A stretch of 64,000 nt of DNA. Source: Brevibacterium pigmentatum. Lineage in GTDB: Bacteria > Actinomycetota > Actinomycetes > Actinomycetales > Brevibacteriaceae. Both the position numbers and the translations under genes were made by a program. Within the stretch, counting starts at the first letter, position 1. Each line of letters starts with the position of its first letter. This document shows, one piece after another, positions 46,800-57,050 of this stretch. The DNA lies in the NCBI RefSeq assembly GCF_011617465.1, contig NZ_CP050153.1:2852001-2916000 (forward strand), written 5' to 3'. The notes below the pieces were generated by a model. That model was not told the origin of the DNA, searched no databases, and saw only the letters and a list, made by a program, of their open reading frames with translations.

Positions 46800-47264
46800 A
46801 TGGTGGGACACATGGACCGCATCGAACTTACGCAGGATGTGCTCTGCGAGAAGGTCGTCACGCCGATTGTTCTCGGCATGTTCGCCAACTACGAGTGGGA
46901 CAGCATCGCGATGCTTCGCGATACCGACGATGAGCGTCGGCTGATCGCGCGGATCGTCGTCGCCGGGGAGGCCATTGAAGTCCTCCTCGATTTCCCCGGA
47001 AATGATGAGAGCCTCTATGACATGCAGGAGCGGCTGGTCGAGGAGTTCCGGGCGTTCATCGAAACGTCCGAATTCGGCGCGCGCCGCACTCCGGAGTGGG
47101 AATCCGACTCACTCGCCCTCGAGCAGAAACCCGCTGTCGTCGCCCGCACTCCCCGACCGGACTTCGACGGCCCGCCGGACTGCGTACAGCGACACCTGCG
47201 CAACCGCGGCCGGGTCATGCGCGTCGACCGCCGCCGCTGCGTCTCCACCCACCGCCGCAGCTGA
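46800..47264 (+). CDS. Hypothetical protein
   Basis: 154 residues, not recognised. The first 95 residues look like a folded alpha/beta domain rich in acidic residues; the remainder is basic (RHLRNRGRVMRVDRRRC). GAGGA lies three bases before the ATG; a second ATG 12 bases later is an alternative. It is divergent from the RluA-like gene and convergent with the AidB-like gene. Third-position GC is high, supporting a real gene. Confidence 0.6.
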   Translation: MVGHMDRIELTQDVLCEKVVTPIVLGMFANYEWDSIAMLRDTDDERRLIARIVVAGEAIEVLLDFPGNDESLYDMQERLVEEFRAFIETSEFGARRTPEWESDSLALEQKPAVVARTPRPDFDGPPDCVQRHLRNRGRVMRVDRRRCVSTHRRS

Positions 47265-47288
47265 GGCTCCCGGCCCCTCGCGACTGAC

Positions 47289-47332
47289 GCCCACCGCGGC
47301 TCAAGCCCACCGCGGCTGAAGCCCGCTGCGGC
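47289..47332. repeat. Short 16-bp tandem repeat
   Basis: GCCCACCGCGGCTCAA, GCCCACCGCGGCTGAA and a partial GCCCGCTGCGGC follow one another just after the hypothetical gene. The rest of this 362-bp gap (47265-47626) holds repeat family A copy 1 and no gene. Confidence 0.75.
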
Positions 47333-47518
47333 GCCGCTCACTCACCCCACGCGCCCTAGCCGTGGGCCGGCAGACATTGGTACTGGTTGCTCTGAAATGC
47401 TCACTTTCCTCTCTGTGTACTTCAGACAAACCCATACCGAAACCTGGAACGAGCGAGCTGCGGCCAACGCGCGTCGCCACAGGGCCTCCTGCTCAAGCCC
47501 ACGCCCGCGCGACAGTTC

Positions 47519-47578
47519 TACACAGTTTCAGTTGAGCAGCCCATGTTTGAAACAGGGCTATTCAGCTCAAACTGGGCC
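47519..47578 (+). repeat. 60-bp palindromic repeat family A, copy 1
   Basis: Imperfect hairpin: CAGTTTCAGTTGAGCAGCCC faces a complementary arm ending CAGCTCAAACTG around the core ATGTTTGAAAC. It shares an exact 26-bp run with copy 2 (47530-47555 against 54580-54605 on the other strand). It lies between convergent genes and could also end transcription. Confidence 0.85.
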
Positions 47579-47626
47579 GTTCACCTCAGCGCCGCCGGCT
47601 CACGCTACCGCGACAGCGCCGTCCGC

Positions 47627-49357
47627 TCACACCCGCGCGACGAGGAAGTCGATGTGGACTCCGTCGGGCAGGGCTCCGTATTCGCGGCCCCGGTCGGCAC
47701 CGAGGCGGGCAGCCGCAAAGCTCGCGGCCACCTCGGCCGGGGCGGATTCGAAGAGGATCGCCGCCTGCATGAGCAGCGCCATCTTCTCGACGACGACTCG
47801 ACCGCGTGTCTGCAGCGACGCCTGTGCTGCCGCACCCCCGGAGCCCAGATCCTGCGCCGCGTCCTGCAGCGACCGGGCCAGTGACTCGTAGACCGCATCG
47901 AAGTCCGCGTGTTTGCCCAATCCGGTCTCGAGGAAGCCGAGGAACGTCTTCGCACTCCGCGGTTCGCGAGCCAGGGCACGCAGCACGTCGAGGACGATGA
48001 CGTTGCCGGAGCCTTCCCACACCGCCATCACCGGCTGCTCCCGGTAGCGGCGGGCCAGCGGGAAGGACTCGGTGTAGCCGTTGCCGCCGAGGCATTCGAG
48101 GGACTCATAGGCGTGCTCGGGTCCGCGTTTGCAGATCCAGTATTTGGCGACAGCTGTTGCCAGTCGGCGGAAGTCGGCCGCCTCGGCGCTGTCGTCGTCA
48201 TAGGCGGCGGCCAGGTGCAGGGCCGTGTAGGTGGCCGCTTCGGTCTCCAGTTGAAGGTCGGCGATGACGGCGCGCATGAGCGGCTGATCGATGAGCGTGG
48301 CGCCGAAGGCCGCGCGTCCGCGGGCGTGCCAGGCCGCCTCGGCGACGCACTGGCGCATCCCCGCTGCTGAGCCGAGGACGCAGTCGAGTCGAGTCTGTGC
48401 CACCATCTCGATGATCGTGCGCACTCCCTTGCCGGCCTGGCCGAGCAGCCAGCCTTCGGTGGCGTCGAACTCGACTTCGGAGGAGGCGTTGGACTTGTTA
48501 CCGAGCTTGTCCTTGAGCCGCTGGATGCGCACCGAGTTGAGGTCGCCGCCGGGCAGCACACGGGGTACGACGAAGCAGCTCGGCCCCTCGTCGAGTTGGG
48601 CGATGACGAGGAATGCGTCGGACTGCGGAGCGGAGCAGAACCATTTGTGTCCGGTGATGAGGTAGTGGTCGCCGGAGGGGACCGCGTAGGTGGTGTTCGC
48701 GCGGATGTCCGATCCGCCCTGCTTCTCCGTCATCGCCATGCCGAAGGTCACTGCGGACTTCGTCGCCGGGTCGACCCTCCGCGGATCAAAGTCTGCGGCG
48801 GTGGCGCGCGGCACCCAGAAATCGGCGAGCGCGGGGTCGGCGCGCAGGGACGGCACGACCGCGTGCGTCATCGACACCGGGCAGGCGTGGCCGGGTTCGA
48901 CCTGTGAGAAGAGCATGAATCGCGCGGCGCGTTCGACGTTCACTCCCGGCCCGGGATGGGTCCAGGCATAGGAGTGCGCTTCCGCGTCGAGCGCATCGCC
49001 GATGATCCGGTGGTAGGCCGGGTGGAACTCGATCTCGTCGATGCGGTTGCCCCAGTCGTCGTGAGTGCGCAGCACCGGCCCGTGGACGTTGGCCAGGCGT
49101 GCATCGTTGATGAAGTCGGCGCTGCCGACGAGCGCCCCGATGCGCTCAAGCTCATCGCGCGAGGCACCCGGCGCATAGTGGGCGAGCGCATCCTTCAGTG
49201 CCGTATTCAGCGTGAATTCGTTGATATCCCGCCGAGGCGGCGCCTGGTTGAACACCGTGTGCGTCGTCCGCAGGGACGACGGTTCCGACGCGGGTTCCGC
49301 GGAGTGAGTGCCCACAGTGTCCGCGGTGGTTGAGGCTGAGTCGTGGGTCGTGGTCAT
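47627..49357 (-). CDS. AidB-like acyl-CoA dehydrogenase family protein
   Basis: 576-residue flavoprotein of the acyl-CoA dehydrogenase fold, AidB branch. TEKQGGSDIRANTT, GHKWFCSAPQSDAFLVIAQ and VWEGSGNVIVLDVLRAL are AidB-type blocks. E. coli AidB is a DNA-binding protein of the alkylation response, but actinobacterial members next to TetR and acyl-CoA ligase genes are more likely metabolic. The first 40 residues are an extension ending in APPRRD, encoded by the CCGCCTCGG motif. It overlaps the TetR gene by ATGA. Confidence 0.88.
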   Translation of the reverse strand: MTTTHDSASTTADTVGTHSAEPASEPSSLRTTHTVFNQAPPRRDINEFTLNTALKDALAHYAPGASRDELERIGALVGSADFINDARLANVHGPVLRTHDDWGNRIDEIEFHPAYHRIIGDALDAEAHSYAWTHPGPGVNVERAARFMLFSQVEPGHACPVSMTHAVVPSLRADPALADFWVPRATAADFDPRRVDPATKSAVTFGMAMTEKQGGSDIRANTTYAVPSGDHYLITGHKWFCSAPQSDAFLVIAQLDEGPSCFVVPRVLPGGDLNSVRIQRLKDKLGNKSNASSEVEFDATEGWLLGQAGKGVRTIIEMVAQTRLDCVLGSAAGMRQCVAEAAWHARGRAAFGATLIDQPLMRAVIADLQLETEAATYTALHLAAAYDDDSAEAADFRRLATAVAKYWICKRGPEHAYESLECLGGNGYTESFPLARRYREQPVMAVWEGSGNVIVLDVLRALAREPRSAKTFLGFLETGLGKHADFDAVYESLARSLQDAAQDLGSGGAAAQASLQTRGRVVVEKMALLMQAAILFESAPAEVAASFAAARLGADRGREYGALPDGVHIDFLVARV

Positions 49358-49962
49358 GGTTCTCCTAAAGCGGATCGGGTGAACGTGGTCAGTGCCCTGA
49401 TGAGAGTCTCGATCTCCGTCGGGCTCGGATTCGGGGCCGCCGGGTCGAGGATGTCGACGAGGTTCTCTCCGACGCTTCCGACGATCGAACGGGCGACCAC
49501 CTCGGCGGGGAGCTGCGTGCCGCCCACCTGGTCAAGGGCTGCCCCGATGGCGGCGACATATCCGCGGCGCAGCCGCAGCCGTTCGCTCTGCACAGGCTCG
49601 GGAACCTCTTCGAGCAGCAGAGCGTGGGCGAGCCTGCGGCCGGCCACGGCGCGACGGACGAAGACTTCGACGGTCGACTCCGCGACCTCAGCGGCAGTGG
49701 CTGCTTCGGCGACGGTGCCGGCGATGACGTCCAACTCGTGACCGGCGGCTTGGGCGAAGACCAGCCGCAGCAGCTCGTCTCGGCTGCTGAAGTACGTGTA
49801 GATCGACCCAGCACTGCAATCGGCCTCGACGGCAACCGCGGCCACACTCGCCGAGGCGAATCCTCCGCGGGCAATGACATGTCGAGCGGCACGTTCGATG
49901 CCCGCCCGACGCGCTTCGGCATTGGCCCGAGTGCGCTGGGTTTCGCGATACGCCATCCTCAC
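49354..49962 (-). CDS. TetR-family regulator
   Basis: 202 residues. N-terminal helix-turn-helix (FASASVAAVAVEADCSAGSIYTYF, about 35-58) and a helical ligand-binding domain. It is co-translated with the AidB-like gene and divergent from an acyl-CoA ligase, so it probably controls both and senses an acyl-CoA (inference). A dyad at 50089 is a candidate site. A start two codons later (MAYRETQ) is also possible. Confidence 0.9.
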   Translation of the reverse strand: MRMAYRETQRTRANAEARRAGIERAARHVIARGGFASASVAAVAVEADCSAGSIYTYFSSRDELLRLVFAQAAGHELDVIAGTVAEAATAAEVAESTVEVFVRRAVAGRRLAHALLLEEVPEPVQSERLRLRRGYVAAIGAALDQVGGTQLPAEVVARSIVGSVGENLVDILDPAAPNPSPTEIETLIRALTTFTRSALGEP

Positions 49963-50088
49963 CTCGGATCGTCAGAAGGTCTGTCACCGGCAGATGACCA
50001 CCGAAGGGACACCAGCGGCGGACGGTCCCGGAAGTCATCGGCTTCTTCCACGTTTCATCACTGTGGTGACGTCGCTTCCACAAAGAAA

Positions 50089-50102
50089 TGAATCGTGGTT
50101 CA
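50089..50102. promoter_or_regulatory. Candidate TetR operator
   Basis: TGAATCGTGGTTCA is a near-perfect dyad in the divergent region between the TetR gene and the acyl-CoA ligase gene, 38 bases before the ligase start. Confidence 0.45.
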
Positions 50103-50139
50103 ATTGTTTTCAGTATGACACTCGTCACAAGGAGAAGCA

Positions 50140-51657
50140 ATGAAGCTCGGAACCATGCTCGACACCACCGTCCTGCGGAACCCGGACAAGGAAGCCCTGG
50201 TCTATGAGGATCAGCGCTTCACCTACGCCGAGCTGCGGCACCGGGCGCTCAAGGCGGCGCAGGTGCTCAGCGACAACGGAATCCGGCCCGGCGACGCCGT
50301 GGGCATCATGACGGTGAATGTCCCGGGGTTCGTCTTCGCAGCTTTCGGCGCGTGGTACCTCGGTGCGACCGTCGTACCGGTCAATCACAAGTTCCAGCCC
50401 CCAGAGGTCAAGTACACGCTCGAGCATTCGGGAGCGAAGCTCGGCATCGTCAGCACCGAGCTCGCCGAAGTCGCTCGCGCCGGGGCACCGGACATCACCT
50501 GGCTGGAGACAGAACCCAGCGCCCCGGGCAGCTTCGATGTCCAGCTCGATGCCGCGACCGAGGCCGACCCCGGGGACTTCACCGATGAACAGGTCGCGCA
50601 GATCCTCTACACCTCCGGCACGACGAGCTCGCCGAAGGGATGCGTGCATTCGCACCGCAATATCTTCCAAGTCGGCACTCTCATCAACCTCAACATGGAT
50701 TACCGCGACGACGACCGGTACCTCATCTGCATGCCGATCTGGCATTCGGCGCCGCTGAACATCGCCCTCATCCCCACCATCCAGATGGGTGGAACGGTCG
50801 TCCTCCAGCGGGCGTACCACCCGGTGGACTCGATGCAGATCATCGCGGCGGAACAGATCACGACGTTCTTCGGACCCACCGTCGCCTATGTCGCGCCGAT
50901 CATGACCGCGAAGAAGCTCGGCCTCGACTTCGCCGACTATGACTTCTCATCCATCCGGCGGTGGAACTACGGCGGCGCCCCGATCGACCGTTCGACGGCC
51001 GCGATGCTCATCGAGGCCTACGGCACGAACCAGTTCTACAACCTCTTCGGAATGTCCGAGATGGGTCCGACCGGATGTCTTCTCGGACCTGAGGACCAGC
51101 TCCGCAAGGCCGGGTCCGTCGGCAGGCATGCCATGGTCGGCAACGCCATGCGCGTGGTCACGGCCGACGGTGCCGAGGCAGGTCCCGGGGAGACCGGCGA
51201 GATCTGGTTCGCCGGTGACACCCGGATGCGCGAATACCTCCGCAATCCCCAAGCCACCGAGGCGGCCTTCGAGGGCGAGTGGTACAAGACCGGTGATCTC
51301 GCACGGCTCGACGAGGACGGGTATCTCTATATCGTCGACCGCTCGAAGGACGTCATCATCGTCGGCGGCGAGAATGTATTCTCCCTCGAGGTCGAGGAGG
51401 CCGTCATCACTCACGAGCGGGTCGCCGACGTCGCGGTGGTGGCGAAGCCGGATCCGCAGTGGGGCGAGCAGGTCGTCGCCTTCATCACGACCACCGATGG
51501 TGAGGACTTCGGTGTCGAAGACCTGCGCGACCACCTGGCCGACAAGCTCGCCCGCTACAAGCTGCCGCGCGAAGTACTGACCGTCGATGAACTGCCGCGC
51601 AACCCCTCAGGCAAGCTGCTCAAGCACAAGCTGCGCAGCGAGGTGGCTGCCGGCTGA
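50140..51657 (+). CDS. Acyl-CoA synthetase (AMP-forming)
   Basis: 505-residue adenylate-forming ligase that activates a carboxylic acid to its CoA thioester. ATP-binding LYTSGTTSSPKGCVHSH, NLFGMSEMGPTG, the hinge DRSKDVIIVGGENVFSLEVE and C-terminal Lys in NPSGKLLKHKL are intact. GGAGAAGCA precedes the ATG. The substrate is undefined; medium- or long-chain fatty or aromatic acids are possible. With the AidB-like dehydrogenase it may form a beta-oxidation-like pathway under the TetR regulator. Confidence 0.92.
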   Translation: MKLGTMLDTTVLRNPDKEALVYEDQRFTYAELRHRALKAAQVLSDNGIRPGDAVGIMTVNVPGFVFAAFGAWYLGATVVPVNHKFQPPEVKYTLEHSGAKLGIVSTELAEVARAGAPDITWLETEPSAPGSFDVQLDAATEADPGDFTDEQVAQILYTSGTTSSPKGCVHSHRNIFQVGTLINLNMDYRDDDRYLICMPIWHSAPLNIALIPTIQMGGTVVLQRAYHPVDSMQIIAAEQITTFFGPTVAYVAPIMTAKKLGLDFADYDFSSIRRWNYGGAPIDRSTAAMLIEAYGTNQFYNLFGMSEMGPTGCLLGPEDQLRKAGSVGRHAMVGNAMRVVTADGAEAGPGETGEIWFAGDTRMREYLRNPQATEAAFEGEWYKTGDLARLDEDGYLYIVDRSKDVIIVGGENVFSLEVEEAVITHERVADVAVVAKPDPQWGEQVVAFITTTDGEDFGVEDLRDHLADKLARYKLPREVLTVDELPRNPSGKLLKHKLRSEVAAG

Positions 51658-51728
51658 GCGGCACCCCTCCGGTCCCGCCTCGGCGAGGCGATCCGCCAGG
51701 CTGCGGAACCGTCCTCGGTTCCCGAACC

Positions 51729-53150
51729 TCACACGGCTTCGAGCGCCTCGACTGGGCTGATCGATGTGGCAGCGCGGGCGGGTTCGCGGCTGGCAACGAA
51801 CACGGCGACGAGGGTGCCTGCGACGACGGCGATGACGACTACCCAGGGCACGCTCGGCGCGAAGAGTCCGAGCAGGGGCGAGAGCAGGGTAAGCGCGCCG
51901 ACCCAGCCGAAGCCGATACCCAGCGGCACGGCAACCAGGCACGCGGTCAGGCTCAGCTGCAGGCCTTCGGCCGTGATCATCCGCCGCACGCGCTTCGGGG
52001 TTTGGCCCAGTGCCATGAGCAGGCCGATCTCCTGAGTGCGCTGCCGCACGGAGAGCATGAGCGTGTTCGCGACGCCGATGACGGCGATGATCACGGAGAA
52101 GAGGATGAGGGCGAAGGCGAACAGCATCGACTTGTCGATGACGGTGGCCAGCGCGTCCTCGAGACCGCCCCACCCCTCTTCACCGAGGGAGCGCGCATAC
52201 CGCAGCAGCTGATCGCGGAAGGTGGTCATGGCGGTGGCGAACATGACGATGAGCGTGATGCCGATGACGAGCCCGATGACCGTGCGCGCGTTCCGGGTGG
52301 GATGGCGGGCGATCGTCGATGCGGCCAGCCGGGACACCGCGGTGCGTCCGACCAGCCAGCCGATCGCCGCCTGCACCGGAGGCAGGATCCACGGATGACC
52401 GATGACGACACCGAGGAACGTCAGACTCGACCCGAACGCAGTGAGCACCACGCTCATCAGGCTGATCCGATGGTCGGCGGCTCCGATCACGGAATTGACG
52501 AGGAACGTCAGGCCCATGGACAGCAGAATCAGCGAGGCCGTGAGTCCCCCGAGTGAGGCACGGACATCCTCGGGGCGGCTTTCGACCGCCTGCGAGGTCG
52601 CCTCGATCGGAGAGATCCCCGTGATGCGGCGCGCGCCCAAGTACGCCGACAGCCAGGTCACGATGATGGTGGCGAGCGCGGGAACGACCATGGTCGGGGT
52701 GAGGAGAGCGACCTCCTCGGTGATGGCGTTGCCCAGGTAATTCTGGGCCGCTTTCGCCAGCCCGGTCGACGCTGCGAAGGCGAGCACCGCGGCGGTGACG
52801 GAGATGATCAGCCCCTCCACCGAGGCGGCCCTGCGCAGCCGTTTCGACGACGCCCCGATGAGGCGCAGCAGAGCCAGTTGGCGGCTGCGGCCGGCGACGA
52901 TGATCGAGAACGTGTTCGCGATGACCATCGCGGAGACGAAGAGGGCGATGAGGAAGAAGGTGATTCCGACCATCGAGAGGAAGTTCTGTGCTGTCTCGGA
53001 TTCGGCGATCATCTTCTCCGACGACAGCCATGCCGTGAGAATCGCGACGCCCTGCATGATCGCGGTGCCGAAGAGGGCGGCGATGAAGACGACGAGGACG
53101 CTGGGGAAGAACTGCCGCGGGTTGGTTCTGATTTCGCGCAGCGGGTTCAT
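51729..53150 (-). CDS. FtsX-like ABC transporter permease (MacB type)
   Basis: 473 residues. Two FtsX-like membrane modules (about 1-165 and 275-465), each with three to four helices separated by cytoplasmic and external loops, as in actinobacterial fused permeases. VAGRSRQLALLRLIGAS and VRQRTQEIGLLMALGQT are the coupling-helix blocks that contact the ATPase. Such systems export lipids or peptides, or confer antibiotic resistance; the substrate is unknown. It overlaps the ATPase gene by four bases. Confidence 0.9.
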   Translation of the reverse strand: MNPLREIRTNPRQFFPSVLVVFIAALFGTAIMQGVAILTAWLSSEKMIAESETAQNFLSMVGITFFLIALFVSAMVIANTFSIIVAGRSRQLALLRLIGASSKRLRRAASVEGLIISVTAAVLAFAASTGLAKAAQNYLGNAITEEVALLTPTMVVPALATIIVTWLSAYLGARRITGISPIEATSQAVESRPEDVRASLGGLTASLILLSMGLTFLVNSVIGAADHRISLMSVVLTAFGSSLTFLGVVIGHPWILPPVQAAIGWLVGRTAVSRLAASTIARHPTRNARTVIGLVIGITLIVMFATAMTTFRDQLLRYARSLGEEGWGGLEDALATVIDKSMLFAFALILFSVIIAVIGVANTLMLSVRQRTQEIGLLMALGQTPKRVRRMITAEGLQLSLTACLVAVPLGIGFGWVGALTLLSPLLGLFAPSVPWVVVIAVVAGTLVAVFVASREPARAATSISPVEALEAV

Positions 53151-53923
53151 CGGCTCACCGCAGTCTCGGCGCGCTCGTCGATGTCGAGCATGGTCGCGGC
53201 GATCGCCTCGGCGCTGATGGATTCGCTCAGCTCCGTCACCGGGGTGCCGTCGGCGATGAAGACGACGCGGTCGGCGTGGGCGGCGACGATCGGGTCGTGG
53301 GTGACGAGCACGATCGATTGGCCGAAATCGCGGACAGCTTCCGACATGATCGCCATGACTTCGCGACCGGACTTCGCATCGAGGTTGCCGGTCGGTTCGT
53401 CGGCGAAGAGGACGTCGGGGCGGGTCGCGAGCGCCCGGGCGATGGCGGTGCGCTGCTGTTGGCCGCCGGAGAGTTCATTGGGTCGGTGTTTGAGCCGGTC
53501 TTCCAACACGAGGCGGTGGACGACCGTGGAGATCCACGCGCGTTCGTCGGCGTTGGGTCGACGGTCGTCGAGCTCGAAGGGCAGCCGGATGTTCTCTTTG
53601 ACGGTGAGCGTCGGCACGAGGTTGAACGCCTGGAAGACGAATCCGATCCGGCGACGGCGCAGGGCGGTGAGATCGTCGTCGCGCAGCTTCGTGATCTCCT
53701 CGTCGCCGAGGTGGACCGTGCCGGAGGTAGGCCGGTCGAGTCCGGCGAGGACGTGCATGAGTGTTGATTTCCCCGAGCCCGAGGGTCCCATCACCGCGGT
53801 CAGCTTGGCCGGTGCGATATCGAGGCTGACTCCGTTGAGAGCCGTGACCGCTGCCCCTTTCGGATCGAAGACCTTCGAAACGTCGCGAAGTCGGGCGATG
53901 GGCGTCGTTGGGCCGGTGGTCAT
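53147..53923 (-). CDS. ABC transporter ATP-binding protein (MacB/LolD type)
   Basis: 258 residues. Walker A GPSGSGKST, signature LSGGQQQRTAIARAL and Walker B VLFADEPTGNLD are those of the LolD/MacB ATPases that pair with FtsX permeases. It is the first gene of the pair. No sensor kinase or response regulator, often linked to Bce-type members, is adjacent. Confidence 0.94.
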   Translation of the reverse strand: MTTGPTTPIARLRDVSKVFDPKGAAVTALNGVSLDIAPAKLTAVMGPSGSGKSTLMHVLAGLDRPTSGTVHLGDEEITKLRDDDLTALRRRRIGFVFQAFNLVPTLTVKENIRLPFELDDRRPNADERAWISTVVHRLVLEDRLKHRPNELSGGQQQRTAIARALATRPDVLFADEPTGNLDAKSGREVMAIMSEAVRDFGQSIVLVTHDPIVAAHADRVVFIADGTPVTELSESISAEAIAATMLDIDERAETAVSR

Positions 53924-54151
53924 AGATTCCTCATGCGTCGGTGCAAGCTGTCCTTTCCAGACTAACGAGGATCAAGCCTCAGAAACATGATAAGCGACTG
54001 ACCAGTAGGTGTGAGCCAGCTGTGTGAGCCAGGTTCTCTGCCCGCGCGCAGCCAGCTGTATGCGCCGCCCATCGGCGACGCCTGGGACGGTGACAGTACG
54101 CACCGGCCGCGCGCCCTGGCCGCGTGCGCCACGTTGTGGTCCACTTGGGAA

Positions 54152-54577
54152 ATGACGAATCCAGCGCTCCATCTCTCAACGTCCATCGACGCCTCCCCCG
54201 CCGAGGTGGCCGCCTTCGCCGGCGATCCTGCGAATCTTCCGGCGTGGGCCGCGGGACTGAGCAATGGAATCCGCGAAGAGGCCGGCCGCTGGATCACGGA
54301 CTCACCGATGGGCGAGGTCGAGGTCCGCTTCGGCTCGCACACTGACCTCGGCATCCTCGATCACGACGTGGTCTTCCCCGACGGCACCATCGTGCACGAT
54401 CCCCTGCGGGTGCTCGCCAACGACACCGCCGCCGAGGCGGTCTTCACTCTGTTCCGTCTGCCCGGTGTCGATGATGCCGAGTTCGACCGCGACGCTGGCA
54501 TGGTCCGCGCCGACCTCGCCCACCTGCGGACCCATCTCGAGACCGCTCACGGCTCCGGCACAGTCTCAGACGAATAG
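54152..54577 (+). CDS. SRPBCC-family protein whose C-terminus comes from a repeat element
   Basis: 141 residues with the START/polyketide-cyclase-like fold (LHLSTSIDASPAEVAAFAGDP at the N-terminus). ATG at 54152 is chosen because homology starts there; an upstream frame from 54011 lacks conservation signs. Ligand unknown. The last six codons (GTVSDE) and the TAG stop lie inside repeat family A copy 2, which begins exactly on a codon boundary, so the insertion seems to have replaced the original end of the gene. Confidence 0.75.
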   Translation: MTNPALHLSTSIDASPAEVAAFAGDPANLPAWAAGLSNGIREEAGRWITDSPMGEVEVRFGSHTDLGILDHDVVFPDGTIVHDPLRVLANDTAAEAVFTLFRLPGVDDAEFDRDAGMVRADLAHLRTHLETAHGSGTVSDE

Positions 54578-54616
54578 CACTGTTTCAAACATGGGCTGCT
54601 CAACTTTTTCTGTGCC
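54557..54616 (-). repeat. 60-bp palindromic repeat family A, copy 2
   Basis: On the plus strand it runs from GGCACAGTCTCAGACG to TTTTTCTGTGCC, with GGCAC/GTGCC ends. Its inside matches copy 1 exactly over 26 bp in inverse orientation (CTGTTTCAAACATGGGCTGC opens the match). It overlaps the end of the SRPBCC gene and lies between convergent genes. Confidence 0.88.
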
Positions 54617-54671
54617 GCTCGCGGACAGGTGGCGCCGCCTCGGTGAGGGTGAGTACGACTGTGAATACACG

Positions 54672-54702
54672 AGTGGCCCGGAACGTGATGTTCCGGGCCA
54701 CT
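54672..54702 (-). terminator. groEL terminator
   Basis: Perfect 13-bp stem AGTGGCCCGGAAC / GTTCCGGGCCACT with a GTGAT loop, 37 bases beyond the groEL stop. Confidence 0.82.
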
Positions 54703-54738
54703 GTCGTGGTCAGAGGTGACTCAGTCCGAGCGAGTGGC

Positions 54739-56358
<1,620 letters not shown>

Positions 56359-56367
56359 TCAGGGGAT

Positions 56368-56661
56368 TCAGCCGATGACTGCGAGCACGTCGCGAGCCGA
56401 GAGCACGAGGAACTCTTCGCCTGCGTACTTGACCTCGGTGCCTCCGTACTTGGAGTAGATGACCTTGTCGCCGACGGCGACGTCGACCGGCACGCGGTTT
56501 CCGTTGTCAGCAACGCGGCCCGGGCCCACTGCGACAACTTCGCCTTCCTGAGGCTTTTCCTTGGCGGTTTCGGGAATGACCAGACCACTGGCGGTAGTCT
56601 GTTCTGCTTCGACCTGACGGATGACAATCCGATCTTCGAGTGGCTTGATGGAGACCGACAT
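56368..56661 (-). CDS. groES: Co-chaperonin GroES
   Basis: 97-residue lid of the GroEL ring. [22 protein letters not shown] contains the mobile loop, and [20 protein letters not shown] is the roof strand. It is first in groES-groEL; two CIRCE boxes lie between 108 and 180 bases upstream of its start. Confidence 0.98.
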   Translation of the reverse strand: MSVSIKPLEDRIVIRQVEAEQTTASGLVIPETAKEKPQEGEVVAVGPGRVADNGNRVPVDVAVGDKVIYSKYGGTEVKYAGEEFLVLSARDVLAVIG

Positions 56662-56769
56662 ATCGGGCCCTCTCCCTTCACTGGGTTCTATTTCATCGAG
56701 TCAGACGGCGGCTGCTGCCATGAACCTCTCGTCGTCGCGGGTGCCGAGCGGTTCGACCGTCTCATGAAA

Positions 56770-56841
56770 CTGGCACTCAATGAGTGCTAGTGCTAATTCG
56801 ACTCTAGAACGCTCTTAGCACTCGGTCAACTTGAGTGCCAG
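56770..56841 (-). promoter_or_regulatory. Two CIRCE elements (HrcA operators) upstream of groES
   Basis: CTGGCACTC-N9-TAGTGCTAA (56770-56796) and TTAGCACTC-N9-GAGTGCCAG (56815-56841) both match the CIRCE inverted repeat TTAGCACTC-N9-GAGTGCTAA with one or two changes. They imply heat-inducible repression by HrcA, whose gene is not in the window. Confidence 0.95.
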
Positions 56842-56903
56842 CAATTCGTCATGCTCTGGGCGAAAGTTCAGATTGGCGCTTCCGGCCCGCTCCCGACAGG
56901 CAT

Positions 56904-56946
56904 CAAAAAGCGTGGACCCCGAGGATCTCTCCTCGGGGCCCACGCT
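56904..56946 (-). terminator. Intrinsic terminator of rpf
   Basis: 17-bp stem AGCGTGGACCCCGAGGA / TCCTCGGGGCCCACGCT with one mismatch and a TCTC loop. On the minus strand it is followed by TTTTT, a true U-tract, unusual in this window. Confidence 0.93.
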
Positions 56947-57050
56947 CCTTGCTGACCGCCTCAGCTCAGTTGTCGATATCTGTTGTCAATGGCGGCCAGA
57001 GTTCATGGCCTATCAGACGTCCAGTCGGCGACTGCGGCTCTGATCTCAGA

